A stretch of DNA of 10,154 bases from Nitronereus sp964503895 (GCA_964503895.1 CAZDCF010000037.1:1-10154); one strand, 5' to 3'; positions 1 to 7,026 are shown, numbered from the stretch's first letter. Translations and numbers: made by a program. The notes: generated from the letters alone by a model not told the origin.

Positions 1-694
1 TGACTAATAACTGTTTTGTTTCACGGTGAAGCCCGAATTCGAATTTCGTGTCAGCAATGATAATGCCTCGTTCTTCAGCCAATTCTGCGGCGCGTTGGTA
101 TAATGTAAGACTGACATTTTTTACTTGTTTGGCTAAGGGTTCACCAATAATGACTTCCATCTTCTCGTATGAAATATTTTCATCATGACCTTCTGTGGCT
201 TTGGTCGAGGGCGTGAACAAAGGATCAGGAAATTTGTCTGACTCCCGTAAGCCAGTAGGCAAAGATTGTTCGCAGACCGTTCCCTGATTTTTGTATTCTT
301 TCCATGCTGAGCCTGACAAATAGCCGCGCACAATACATTCCACTGGCAAGGGTTCGGCCTTCTCGACGATCATGCTGCGGCCCGCAAGAATGTCTGCATA
401 AGCTTGGCAGGTTTTTGGAAATTTGTTCGGATCCATGGTCATCAAATGATGGGGCACCAAGCCGCCTTTTTCCCATAATTGTTCAAACCAAAATTTTGAG
501 AGTTGGGTGAGCACATATCCTTTTCCCGGGATGCCTTCTGGCAATACAACGTCAAATGCAGAAATCCGATCACTAGCAACCAACAACAGGCAATCGCCCA
601 AATCGTACATATCACGAACTTTGCCTTGCTGCTTTGGGCCAAGGCTGGCAAAATCGGTTTCAAATATTGCTGGTTTAGTCCATACTTCACCCAT
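1..694 (-). CDS. purC: Phosphoribosylaminoimidazole-succinocarboxamide (SAICAR) synthase, 3' part outside window
   Basis: PurC joins CAIR and L-aspartate with ATP to make SAICAR, a cytoplasmic step of de novo purine synthesis. Reading the minus strand from the ATG at 694 gives 231 open codons that run off the left edge. Visible family motifs are GKVRDMY (residues 24-30), the nucleotide-binding region, SDRISAFD (41-48), VECIVRGYLSGSAWKEY (118-134), TPSTKATEGHDENIS (161-175) and IIIADTKFEFG (211-221). The usual C-terminal block with the DE-LTPDSSRFW motif should follow just outside the window. The layout matches the roughly 300-residue form of the family. The start is supported by an AAGGA Shine-Dalgarno (703-707) eight bases upstream and a promoter at 720-748. 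The gene is divergent from the DUF3422 gene. No frame damage is seen. Confidence 0.96.
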   Translation of the reverse strand, partial: MGEVWTKPAIFETDFASLGPKQQGKVRDMYDLGDCLLLVASDRISAFDVVLPEGIPGKGYVLTQLSKFWFEQLWEKGGLVPHHLMTMDPNKFPKTCQAYADILAGRSMIVEKAEPLPVECIVRGYLSGSAWKEYKNQGTVCEQSLPTGLRESDKFPDPLFTPSTKATEGHDENISYEKMEVIIGEPLAKQVKNVSLTLYQRAAELAEERGIIIADTKFEFGLHRETKQLLV

Positions 695-719
695 GAGTTT
701 TATCCTTATTTGTCCAAGG

Positions 720-748
720 TCGATAAAAATGAATATTTCAATTATCAA
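720..748 (-). promoter_or_regulatory. Putative sigma-70 promoter of purC
   Basis: On the minus strand a -35 box TTGATA (748-743) is followed after 17 bases by a -10 box TATCGA (725-720). Four of six bases match consensus in each box. Transcription would begin near 713, giving a leader of about 19 bases that carries the AAGGA ribosome binding site. This is a visual match only. Confidence 0.4.
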
Positions 749-861
749 ACAGCTAGACTGTAGTGGTGCTGCACGAATGAGTCAAGCATCGCTACAGTTG
801 CTTTCCAGTTGTCGTTATGGGAGAGGATTCAGTTTTGCTAAAGCCATTCGGATGTTTATCC

Positions 862-890
862 TTGATCCTTCGAAGGGGATTGGGTAGAAC
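862..890 (+). promoter_or_regulatory. Putative promoter of the DUF3422 gene with a palindrome in the spacer
   Basis: A -35-like TTGATC (862-867) and a -10-like TAGAAC (885-890) are 17 bases apart, with four of six consensus matches each. The start site would lie near 897, about 39 bases before the ATG at 936. The perfect 10-bp palindrome CCTTCGAAGG (867-876) lies between the boxes, where a repressor could bind. The rest of the 241-bp divergent spacer (695-935) shows no gene or RNA that I can recognise. Confidence 0.3.
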
Positions 891-935
891 ATTCATGGGG
901 TTCTCCACAAACAGCTTTGATTATCTATTAGATCC

Positions 936-2306
936 ATGAGCGCCAAACAACTTGCTCCCACGCACGGCTTCCTAAGGCACCTCCACGAACCGACTAAGAA
1001 ATATTTAGAGGAATGGCTTGATGTGCCTGCACATATTCATCATGTGGCACATCGAATGGCGAATCCTCCATTGGATCGACCACAAAGCCGGCAAGAATTT
1101 CAGCAACTCCTTCAAGGCCTGGATATTTCAGAAGAACACACCGTCATTCATGAAAAATTTGGGCATGGGGTCAAAGTAGCGGCCAATGGTGATCGTCTCC
1201 TCGTGACATGGGAAGCCCATACGGAATATTACAGTTATCAGGTTTGGCATATCCCGGATGATAAATTGAAGCCCCTCGAGTTTGGGCCACTCTCTTTTCC
1301 TGACTATGCTTTGCCTCTCTCACCATTAGGGATCCAAGTGAATGCTTTGGATATCCTGGTTTTGCCACACACCAGCCTTTCTGTGGAGGAGGTCAAGAAT
1401 ACCATGCCTGGTCCGCAACTCTATGGCAGCCGAATTTTTGGACAAGACATTTCCGTGATGACAACCTATACCCCGGATGAGTATCAACGGGAACGCTATT
1501 TGGTGATGGCTCCCTCGTTGGACGTGTTGTTAAATCACTTAGCTCGGACAATTGATACCTTAGTGTTTATTGAGAACTATACGCATTTGATTTTGCTCCC
1601 GCTTCAGGCTTTTGCACAGTCAGTGGATCAAGTGCATCAATATGAACAGCGCCATCTTCATCAACGTGAAGTTATTGCTACGGAAATTCAAGGCTCAACA
1701 CCAGACAACCTTCAGCATTGGCTGACTGTATTGACTCAAGATTTTATGAAGGTCAGCCGTTTGGCTGAATCCATGCGCTTTAAACTTTCGGCCTCGGTGC
1801 CTTACGATCGGATCATTCGATCCAATCTTGCGCTTCTTCAAGAGCAAAGCATCGAAGGCTGCCGGCTTATCTCGGAATATGTAGATGGGAAAACGATTGG
1901 TGTGGCGGATGGATACTTGCAATTAGTCAAGCGAATAAATGCCTTGGCAAACGATTTTCAGGGCTCGATTGCGGTGATTCGGACAAAGGTTGAACTTCAA
2001 CTGCAGGACCAAAATCTTGGCCTCCAAGATCAAAATTTACAGCTATTGCGTAGTGTGGATAAAACAACCCGAAGCCAAGCGATTCTTCAGCGTACGGTGG
2101 AGGGCTTATCCGTGATTGTAATCTCGTATTATTTGAGTGGCCTTGGAAGTTACGTGTTTAAGGCCATGGAAACATTTGGTCTCATTTCAAATGCTTCTGT
2201 TGCTTCTGGCGTGTTTGTCCCAATTGCCTTAGGCATTTCTTTTCTGCTGATATATATGGGTCGGAGATTAATTTATAAACGTTTTGTCCAGGATCCTAAA
2301 GAATAA
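936..2306 (+). CDS. DUF3422 family membrane-anchored protein
   Basis: This 456-residue protein belongs to the DUF3422 family of predicted membrane proteins, whose biochemical role is unknown to me. The N-terminal half is soluble and contains TWEAHTEYYSYQVW (residues 91-104), resembling the family WE-HTE-xxY block. A long helical, probably coiled-coil region follows (about 190-380). The family hallmark LQRTVEGLSVIVISYY is at 384-399. Two hydrophobic segments (about 389-409 and 423-441) end in a basic tail, so the protein should be anchored by a C-terminal hairpin. The start is the first ATG after an in-frame TGA at 918-920, but no clear Shine-Dalgarno is visible. The coiled coil carries a seven-residue tandem duplication (residues 356-369). 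The gene stands alone, divergent from purC and convergent with the MazG-like gene. Confidence 0.9.
   Translation: MSAKQLAPTHGFLRHLHEPTKKYLEEWLDVPAHIHHVAHRMANPPLDRPQSRQEFQQLLQGLDISEEHTVIHEKFGHGVKVAANGDRLLVTWEAHTEYYSYQVWHIPDDKLKPLEFGPLSFPDYALPLSPLGIQVNALDILVLPHTSLSVEEVKNTMPGPQLYGSRIFGQDISVMTTYTPDEYQRERYLVMAPSLDVLLNHLARTIDTLVFIENYTHLILLPLQAFAQSVDQVHQYEQRHLHQREVIATEIQGSTPDNLQHWLTVLTQDFMKVSRLAESMRFKLSASVPYDRIIRSNLALLQEQSIEGCRLISEYVDGKTIGVADGYLQLVKRINALANDFQGSIAVIRTKVELQLQDQNLGLQDQNLQLLRSVDKTTRSQAILQRTVEGLSVIVISYYLSGLGSYVFKAMETFGLISNASVASGVFVPIALGISFLLIYMGRRLIYKRFVQDPKE
2001..2042 (+). repeat. Tandem duplication of one coiled-coil heptad inside the DUF3422 gene
   Basis: Codons 356-362 (LQDQNLG) and 363-369 (LQDQNLQ) are adjacent near-copies, 21 bp each. 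The two DNA copies differ at several, partly silent, positions, so the duplication is not brand new. Each unit is exactly one heptad and would lengthen the helix before the transmembrane hairpin by two turns. Confidence 0.7.
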
Positions 2307-2483
2307 CCCTTCGCATTTCTCCGATGATACGGTCCCTAGGCCTATCTCAATTTCTCACAGCCATAAATTAATATTCTTGCGGTAAGTTTCCGACACTACT
2401 TATCAGGCAACTTTTGCCCAGATCTATACTCTGGATTCAAAAGTGAATTCCTAGAGATTTTGATGAGAAAAAAGACTGGGTTT
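2307..2483. other. Convergent intergenic region with small hairpins, no clear terminator
   Basis: This 177-bp stretch separates the 3' ends of the DUF3422 gene and the MazG-like gene. It contains two adjacent short stems: GGCAA/TTGCC with a three-base loop (2406-2418) and CCAGA/TCTGG with a seven-base loop (2418-2434). They share one base and neither is followed by a T-run on either strand. They may help end transcription from both sides, but they are not convincing intrinsic terminators. No gene is seen. Confidence 0.3.
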
Positions 2484-2867
2484 TTACCCCTGCAAAGCCA
2501 GAATCGGCTCAATATTGGCTGGTGAATAGGTAGCCGGCTTAACCCATTTGCCGTCTTTGCGTTTGTACCCGCCTACTTTGCTCATATTAGAACGTTGTAC
2601 TTCCTGGAACACGGGTTCCATATCTATCCCATAAGAGATGGCTGTGCCATATACGACATAGAGAAGATCAGCCAATTCTTTGGCGATATGAGGGAGATCG
2701 TTTCTCTCAAACGCTTCTTTCAATTCATCAAACTCTTCTTGGATAAGTCTCACACGCAAGGTCTTGGTTTTATCATCAGGTACTGATGGGGTTTCTGCTA
2801 TATGAATATCAAATTCCTTGTGAAACTCAAGAACCATTTGCTGTGCTTCGTACACGGTTACCTCCAT
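2484..2867 (-). CDS. MazG-like / PRA-PH superfamily nucleotide pyrophosphohydrolase
   Basis: This 127-residue protein of the all-alpha NTP pyrophosphohydrolase superfamily probably hydrolyses a nucleoside triphosphate to the monophosphate and pyrophosphate in the cytosol. The metal-binding signature is present: EExxE at E44, E45 and E48 in LIQEEFDELKEA, and ExxD at E64 and D67 in KELADLLYVVYG. The C-terminal segment RSNMSKVGG...DGKWVKP (about 92-111) is typical of single-domain phosphoribosyl-ATP-pyrophosphatase-like members. It is too short to be full MazG, and no his genes are nearby, so HisE is unlikely. Substrate cannot be told from sequence. The ATG at 2867 has only a weak ribosome site. 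A GTG at 2855, five bases after a perfect GGAGG, is a serious alternative start. The gene lies 75 bp downstream of the glycerate kinase on the same strand, with no terminator seen between them. Confidence 0.85.
   Translation of the reverse strand: MEVTVYEAQQMVLEFHKEFDIHIAETPSVPDDKTKTLRVRLIQEEFDELKEAFERNDLPHIAKELADLLYVVYGTAISYGIDMEPVFQEVQRSNMSKVGGYKRKDGKWVKPATYSPANIEPILALQG
2861..2865 (-). promoter_or_regulatory. Strong Shine-Dalgarno inside the annotated start of the MazG-like gene
   Basis: On the minus strand GGAGG lies at 2865-2861, overlapping the first two codons of the ATG reading (2867). It is followed after five bases by an in-frame GTG at 2855-2853. This is the best ribosome site around the gene and argues for initiation at residue 5, giving a 123-residue product. 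Confidence 0.5.
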
Positions 2868-2942
2868 TGTGTTTTCTCAACAAATAAATCATTGTTCTGT
2901 TTATGCTGTAGGAATTTATGGGTACTAGGAATAGGCTAAATC

Positions 2943-4298
2943 TTACAATGTGAGTTGAATGTATACGTCATTCACGTTTGTCCCGGTTGTGCCCGTGTGA
3001 ATGTGGCCTCCAACTTTCTTGAAAAATTTATAACTATCGTTCTTGCTCAGGACTTGTTGAGGGTCTAGGTGTAGTTTCTTCGCTCTTTCAACTGTTCTGC
3101 CATCAGCCATCGCTCCGGCGACCTCTGTTGGCCCATCGTTGCCGTCTGTTCCAAACCCTGCCACATATGACTTTTTGAGTCCAGCAATCTGAATGGCGGC
3201 CGCTAAGACAAGTTCTTGGGCCCGTCCTCCCCTTCCTGTTCCCTTAACAGTCACCGTAGGTTCGCCTCCCCACACTAAACACGCCGGTCTCGGTATGGGG
3301 TGGCCGCTAGCCTGAATTTCTTTGGCAATAGTCCCAAAGATTGTACCTGCTTCTCGGGCTTCGCCTTCAAGTGTGGTTGTTATTACCATCGAGTGCATTC
3401 CTTCGTTTTCCGCCTGCTTGACAACCCCTTCCACTGAAAGCTGATTATTGCCAATAAGCTGGTGGTGGACCCGAGAAACATTCACATCCTGAATTTTAGG
3501 CGTTTCGGGAATATGTTGATGTATTCCTTTTTCCAAGTGATTTTTCACAGCTACCGGGACATGATCTAAGAGATGGAATCGCCTAAGGACTTCTTGTGCA
3601 TCTTGAAATGTCGTAGGATCGGCTACGGTTGGTCCTGAACCAATTGTGGCTAAATCATCACCCAATACATCAGAAAGCACGAGGGTAATGATGGTAGCTG
3701 GTGTCGACGCAGCAAGTTGTCCCCCCTTAATTGCAGAAAGGTGTTTCCGGACGGTATTTATGTCTTGGATCGTTGCTCCGCAGCGAAGCAATAATGAAGT
3801 CGTCAATTTTTTATCATTTAAAGATAGCCCTGACGCAGGAGCTGCAATCAGACTTGATGCGCCGCCGGAAACCAAGACAAAAAGAAGCCCTCGTTGCGTA
3901 AGCGATTGAGCAAGAGAGAGGATTTGCTTGGATGCCTGAACGCTTCGCGTATTAGGAATGGGATGACTTGTTTTGAATAATTGAATTTTTTGGGGTTGAT
4001 ATTCAGGAATGTTCTTGATCGCGAGGCAACCTCCAAATATGCGAGATCCTAATATGTGTTCCAGGGCCAAGGCCATCTCTACTGAGGCTTTTCCTGCTCC
4101 TACACACATTATTCGATCGAATGTATTGAGGTCATACTCCCTTTCTCCCACTCGAAGGGTGGATCCTTCAACTGACAAAATTTTCTTCATCGCAAGGGTT
4201 GGATTTGCCGCTTCAAGGCCTGCTTGCAATAATCGCTTTACGATTGTACGAATATTTCGATTAGGGAAATCAATGTTTATTTTTATGTTGTTGCCCAT
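2943..4298 (-). CDS. Glycerate 2-kinase, MOFRL (DUF4147) family
   Basis: The family phosphorylates D-glycerate with ATP to 2-phosphoglycerate, feeding glycerate into lower glycolysis. Members are also named GckA or TtuD, or are misannotated as hydroxypyruvate reductase. The 451-residue length is normal. The N-terminal domain shows VGAGKAS (66-72), with the likely catalytic Lys70, SHPIPN (111-116), SGGASSL (144-150), NTVRKHLSAIKGGQLA (181-196), SDVLGDD (209-215) and GSGPTVADPT (220-229). The C-terminal MOFRL domain shows GGEPTVTVKGTGRGGRAQE (344-362), GTDGNDGPT (383-391) and TGTTGTNVND (435-444). All expected blocks are intact. No Shine-Dalgarno is obvious before the ATG. The first codon is 76 bp from the divergent glycosylase gene. 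The MazG-like gene follows on the same strand. No glyoxylate or serine-cycle partner is in view, so the pathway context is inferred from the family alone. Confidence 0.93.
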   Translation of the reverse strand: MGNNIKINIDFPNRNIRTIVKRLLQAGLEAANPTLAMKKILSVEGSTLRVGEREYDLNTFDRIMCVGAGKASVEMALALEHILGSRIFGGCLAIKNIPEYQPQKIQLFKTSHPIPNTRSVQASKQILSLAQSLTQRGLLFVLVSGGASSLIAAPASGLSLNDKKLTTSLLLRCGATIQDINTVRKHLSAIKGGQLAASTPATIITLVLSDVLGDDLATIGSGPTVADPTTFQDAQEVLRRFHLLDHVPVAVKNHLEKGIHQHIPETPKIQDVNVSRVHHQLIGNNQLSVEGVVKQAENEGMHSMVITTTLEGEAREAGTIFGTIAKEIQASGHPIPRPACLVWGGEPTVTVKGTGRGGRAQELVLAAAIQIAGLKKSYVAGFGTDGNDGPTEVAGAMADGRTVERAKKLHLDPQQVLSKNDSYKFFKKVGGHIHTGTTGTNVNDVYIQLTL

Positions 4299-4374
4299 AC
4301 AAAAAATTCTGAGGAGCGTTTCTTTTGCACGCGTTTTTTGCTAGCGGTGTTTCCCGCATAAGCCCTATGTTACC

Positions 4375-5067
4375 ATGAAGTCGATGCGAGTTCTGAAGGT
4401 TTTACACCAGACAATTGCAGATTGCACTCTTTGTCGTCGACTAACTGAATATCGACGGGAAATTGCGCGCACAAAGGTCAAACGGTTTCAGGGCTGGGAC
4501 TATTGGGGAAGACCTATTCCGGGCTTTGGTGATCCGGAGGCGCAACTCTTTGTATTAGGGCTTGCGCCTGCAGCGCACGGTGGCAACAGAACAGGACGTG
4601 TGTTTACAGGTGATCGAAGTGGGGATTGGCTTTATGAAGCATTATTCCAATTTGGATTTGCCAATCAAGCAGAGGCCACACACCGGAATGATGGACTCAA
4701 ATTGCGAAATTGCTATGTCGCTGCAGCCGTGCGATGTGCTCCGCCAGGCAATAAGCCTACCAAGGAAGAGTTCGCTACCTGCCGGCCGTTTTTATTAGAA
4801 GAACTTCGCCTGTTGAAAAACATTACAGTTGTGATTGCTCTGGGGAAAATTGCATTTGACGAATATCTGAGGTCTTGTAAGGAATTGGGGAATGTTTTGA
4901 GCAAACCTTTGCCAAAATTTGGGCATGGATCGGTGTGCTCTGTGCCATGTGGAGTGGTTCTCCTTGGGTCTTATCATCCAAGTCAGCAAAATACCTTTAC
5001 GGGAAAACTGACGCGCCCCATGTTTCATTCTGTATTTCACCATGCGCGAAAATTGGTCGATCGGTGA
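4375..5067 (+). CDS. udgB: Uracil-DNA glycosylase family 5 (UDGb), Fe-S containing
   Basis: Family-5 glycosylases remove uracil, and often hypoxanthine, from double-stranded DNA, starting base-excision repair in the cytoplasm. The 230-residue protein has the four family cysteines expected to bind a 4Fe-4S cluster: C17 and C20 (CTLC), C121 and C136. Motif 1 is GLAPAAHGGNRTGR (residues 62-75), continuing into VFTGDRSGDWL. It lacks the polar catalytic Asp/Asn of families 1 and 4, which distinguishes UDGb. The second active-site loop is YHPSQQN (200-206), with NTFTGKLTRPMF after it. Two ATGs compete (4375 and 4384) and neither has a clear Shine-Dalgarno. I keep the first. The gene appears monocistronic: divergent from glycerate kinase, and followed by a repeat tract and a new promoter. 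Confidence 0.93.
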   Translation: MKSMRVLKVLHQTIADCTLCRRLTEYRREIARTKVKRFQGWDYWGRPIPGFGDPEAQLFVLGLAPAAHGGNRTGRVFTGDRSGDWLYEALFQFGFANQAEATHRNDGLKLRNCYVAAAVRCAPPGNKPTKEEFATCRPFLLEELRLLKNITVVIALGKIAFDEYLRSCKELGNVLSKPLPKFGHGSVCSVPCGVVLLGSYHPSQQNTFTGKLTRPMFHSVFHHARKLVDR

Positions 5068-5079
5068 ACGAATAAAATA

Positions 5080-5114
5080 TGAAGTGTGAAGAATGAAATC
5101 TGAAATGAGAAGAA
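5080..5114 (+). repeat. Degenerate heptanucleotide repeat, five TGAANNN units
   Basis: Just after the glycosylase gene, TGAA recurs at exact seven-base steps (5080, 5087, 5094, 5101), and a fifth unit (5108) has one changed base. The last three positions of each unit vary among purine-rich triplets. The strand is strongly purine-rich here. No open frame or promoter uses the tract. Confidence 0.6.
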
Positions 5115-5159
5115 ACTATTGTCTTTCCTTGGGTGATTGGCATGCTTTGGTTGATCGAT

Positions 5160-5188
5160 TTGACTGCATTAATGGCTAGAGTTAGAAT
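5160..5188 (+). promoter_or_regulatory. Near-consensus sigma-70 promoter for the lipoprotein-arsS unit
   Basis: TTGACT (5160-5165) and TAGAAT (5183-5188) are separated by 17 bases. Each box has five of six consensus matches, the best promoter I see in the window. Transcription would start near 5195, giving a leader of about 38 bases before the ATG at 5233. No operator-like dyad overlaps it, so expression may be constitutive. Confidence 0.6.
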
Positions 5189-5232
5189 TTTCTCCGGGCC
5201 TACCGAATATTCTTGTTGGATATTTATTCATC

Positions 5233-5565
5233 ATGTTTTCAAATGGATTGTTCATGTCTATTCCTCACATTGTTCTTGTTTGCGTTGCCATTTTTTTTGC
5301 TGGATGTAGAGGGAACCCCTATTTGGATTCGTCATTAGGCCCCGCTAAACTTCAGGGAAAAAGCCAGGCGTGGTTTGAAGACAACTGGGGAAACCCTAGT
5401 GCCAAAGCCAAACGATTTTTCGGAGGAGAGACCTGGGCGTACTTTCGTATAGCCGGTGGTAAAAAAACTTTTACGTTTTTTAACTACGAGGCGAATGAAT
5501 GCCAAATCAGCTTAGATTTCGATAAAGAAGGAAAGCTGGAAGATTCGAGCTATTCAGGGTGCTAG
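5233..5565 (+). CDS. Small lipoprotein, BamE/OmlA-like
   Basis: The 110-residue protein begins with a hydrophobic signal segment ending in FFAGC (residues 21-25). Cys25 is the likely lipidated residue, although Phe at the -3 position of the lipobox is not the classical choice. The mature part contains WFEDNWGNPSAKAKRFFGGETWAY in pieces typical of SmpA/OmlA/BamE folds: a Trp, then W-G-x-P (51-54), then G-x-x-x-W-x-Y near 64-70. It ends in strand-forming sequence and a C-terminal Cys110. I infer an outer-membrane-associated lipoprotein. It is not assignable to BamE itself, which assists outer-membrane protein assembly. A second in-frame ATG at 5254 would give a shorter, still adequate signal peptide. 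Neither start has a clear Shine-Dalgarno. arsS starts 37 bases after the stop, so the two are probably co-transcribed. Confidence 0.75.
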   Translation: MFSNGLFMSIPHIVLVCVAIFFAGCRGNPYLDSSLGPAKLQGKSQAWFEDNWGNPSAKAKRFFGGETWAYFRIAGGKKTFTFFNYEANECQISLDFDKEGKLEDSSYSGC

Positions 5566-5602
5566 TTTATTTTGCTCTTTTTTCTACTTGGGTAGTGAAT
5601 AT

Positions 5603-6616
5603 ATGAAAAGTAAGCCTTTAGTTTCACTAATTTCTCCTACTGCATTGATGACCACAGCGTATTCCTTTCCGCAAACATTAGCTGACCATGGCCTTCCTCC
5701 GTTAGTCGCAAGCGAGATACGGACTCTTCAAGTCAACATTGGCAAGTTGTGTAATCAAACATGTTCACACTGTCATGTAGACGCAGGGCCGACACGAACC
5801 GAAAACATGACTTTGGAGACAATGGAGGTTCTTCTCAACGTGATTCGAGATAATACAGGGATTACAACGATCGATATTACTGGCGGGGCGCCAGAGATGA
5901 ATCCGCACTTTAAATATTTAGTTACGGAATGCCGGGCTTTAGGGCGAAAGGTTATCGATCGTTGTAATCTCACTGTATTTTTTGTCAAAGATAAAACCGA
6001 CCTTCCTTATTTTCTGGCGGACCACCAAATAGAAATTGTGGCCTCTTTGCCGTGCTACTCAGAGGAGAATGTGGATCAGCAACGTGGGAAAGGGGTGTTT
6101 GATCGAAGTATCGCGGCATTACAACAACTCAATCAATTGGGCTATGGAAAGAAAGGGACAGGGTTGGTCTTGAACTTGGTGTACAATCCTTTAGGCCCAA
6201 AACTGCCTCCTGAGCAGGGCGAATTGGAAATTGATTATAAGTTGGAACTGAGGTCGAGATTCGGCATCGAGTTTAATCACTTATTGACGATTACCAATAT
6301 GCCCATCAGTCGTTTCCTTGAGGACCTGAGGACATCTGGGCAATATGATGAATATATAAACTTGCTCATCAATAACTTCAACCCCGCAGCTACAGAAACG
6401 GTAATGTGTCGGACGTTATTGAGTGTGGGATGGGATGGCAAACTTTACGACTGTGATTTTAATCAAATGCTCAACATTCCCTTAGCCCAAGGGTTGCCCA
6501 AGACGATTCATGACTTTGACCTATATCGTCTAACGTATCGCCCTATTGTCATGGACCAACATTGTTTCGGCTGTACTGCGGGGGCTGGTTCTTCCTGTGG
6601 GGGTGCGCTTACTTAG
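5603..6616 (+). CDS. arsS: Arsenosugar biosynthesis radical SAM protein ArsS
   Basis: ArsS-type enzymes use a radical SAM mechanism to attach the 5'-deoxyadenosyl group of SAM to methylated arsenic, an early step of arsenosugar synthesis. With the ATG at 5603 the product has 337 residues. The radical SAM cluster motif CNQTCSHC has cysteines 50, 54 and 57, followed by HVDAGP. The SAM-binding GGE-like element is TGGAPEMN (93-100). The C-terminal Cys-rich domain (DUF3641-like) carries C269, C284, C321, C324 and C332 in CFGCTAGAGSSCGG. Some relatives are selenoproteins. This one uses Cys throughout and has no in-frame TGA. The frame is open further up to a TTG at 5588, but the ATG at 5603 with GGGTAGTG upstream is preferred. 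Another ATG (5648) matches the compact N-terminus of many homologues. No arsM methyltransferase or arsR is in the window. Confidence 0.92.
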   Translation: MKSKPLVSLISPTALMTTAYSFPQTLADHGLPPLVASEIRTLQVNIGKLCNQTCSHCHVDAGPTRTENMTLETMEVLLNVIRDNTGITTIDITGGAPEMNPHFKYLVTECRALGRKVIDRCNLTVFFVKDKTDLPYFLADHQIEIVASLPCYSEENVDQQRGKGVFDRSIAALQQLNQLGYGKKGTGLVLNLVYNPLGPKLPPEQGELEIDYKLELRSRFGIEFNHLLTITNMPISRFLEDLRTSGQYDEYINLLINNFNPAATETVMCRTLLSVGWDGKLYDCDFNQMLNIPLAQGLPKTIHDFDLYRLTYRPIVMDQHCFGCTAGAGSSCGGALT

Positions 6617-6669
6617 GTGCCTTTTGAATGCATAAGACACGGATCAAGTAGGTATGTTTCTATTCTCAG

Positions 6670-6921
6670 CTATCCCGACATATAATTCTTAAACTTCCCC
6701 GCGCATTCCTCACCACAGAAGAAATATTCTTGCCCCCCAATCTTTTCGTTTTTGGCTGAATCAGCAGGGATATATGCTTTGCACACTGGGTCTTGGACCA
6801 TGACATCCTTTCCAGGCAAAGACGGAGTCGGTTTCTTCTTTCCCAAAAAATTCCGAACGGATGTTCGAACCATGAAAAAGAGAATGATGAGAAGCACAAG
6901 AATGATAATTATCCGCCACAT
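6670..6921 (-). CDS. Single-pass membrane protein with YHS-like Cys domain (PP0621 family)
   Basis: The 83-residue protein has one N-terminal membrane helix (about 3-18), a basic linker (RNFLGKKK) and a small domain MVQDPVCKAYIPADSA...YFFCGEECAGKF. The latter resembles the YHS / PP0621 type, with Cys47, Cys69 and Cys73 as possible metal ligands. Such domains occur in metal-related proteins, but the function of this small anchored form is unknown. The start is set by GAGAAGG (6934-6928) six bases before the ATG at 6921. An in-frame TTG at 6927 sits directly against that site and is rejected. It faces arsS tail to tail with 53 bp between. A dyad-bearing promoter lies about 100 bp upstream (7027-7055). 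A metal-responsive role is an inference. Confidence 0.8.
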   Translation of the reverse strand: MWRIIIILVLLIILFFMVRTSVRNFLGKKKPTPSLPGKDVMVQDPVCKAYIPADSAKNEKIGGQEYFFCGEECAGKFKNYMSG

Positions 6922-6927
6922 ACCCAA

Positions 6928-6934
6928 CCTTCTC
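6928..6934 (-). promoter_or_regulatory. Shine-Dalgarno of the YHS-like gene
   Basis: GAGAAGG on the minus strand, six bases before the ATG at 6921. Its spacing rules out the TTG at 6927 as start. Confidence 0.7.
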
Positions 6935-7026
6935 GTCAGAAAAGCCTTGAACTCGGACTTAAGAAAAATTCCTTGTGGTTTAAATCTGCTAGCCTAGAAA
7001 TTTGCCGGAGAAAGAAGCTTCGCCAC

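Noticed and set aside
507..887. Plus-strand open frame of 126 codons across the start of purC
   Set aside because: It runs antisense through clearly conserved purC codons, has no recognisable motif and is explained as a shadow frame.
2406..2434. Bidirectional terminator between the DUF3422 and MazG-like genes
   Set aside because: The stems are only five pairs and no T-run follows on either strand.
5603..6616. Selenocysteine-containing ArsS
   Set aside because: All positions expected to be Cys/Sec read as Cys codons, with no in-frame TGA, and the gene ends with TAG.
6666..6899. Second minus-strand frame overlapping the YHS-like gene
   Set aside because: The other frame has a Shine-Dalgarno, a membrane helix and the conserved Cys pattern; this frame has none of these.
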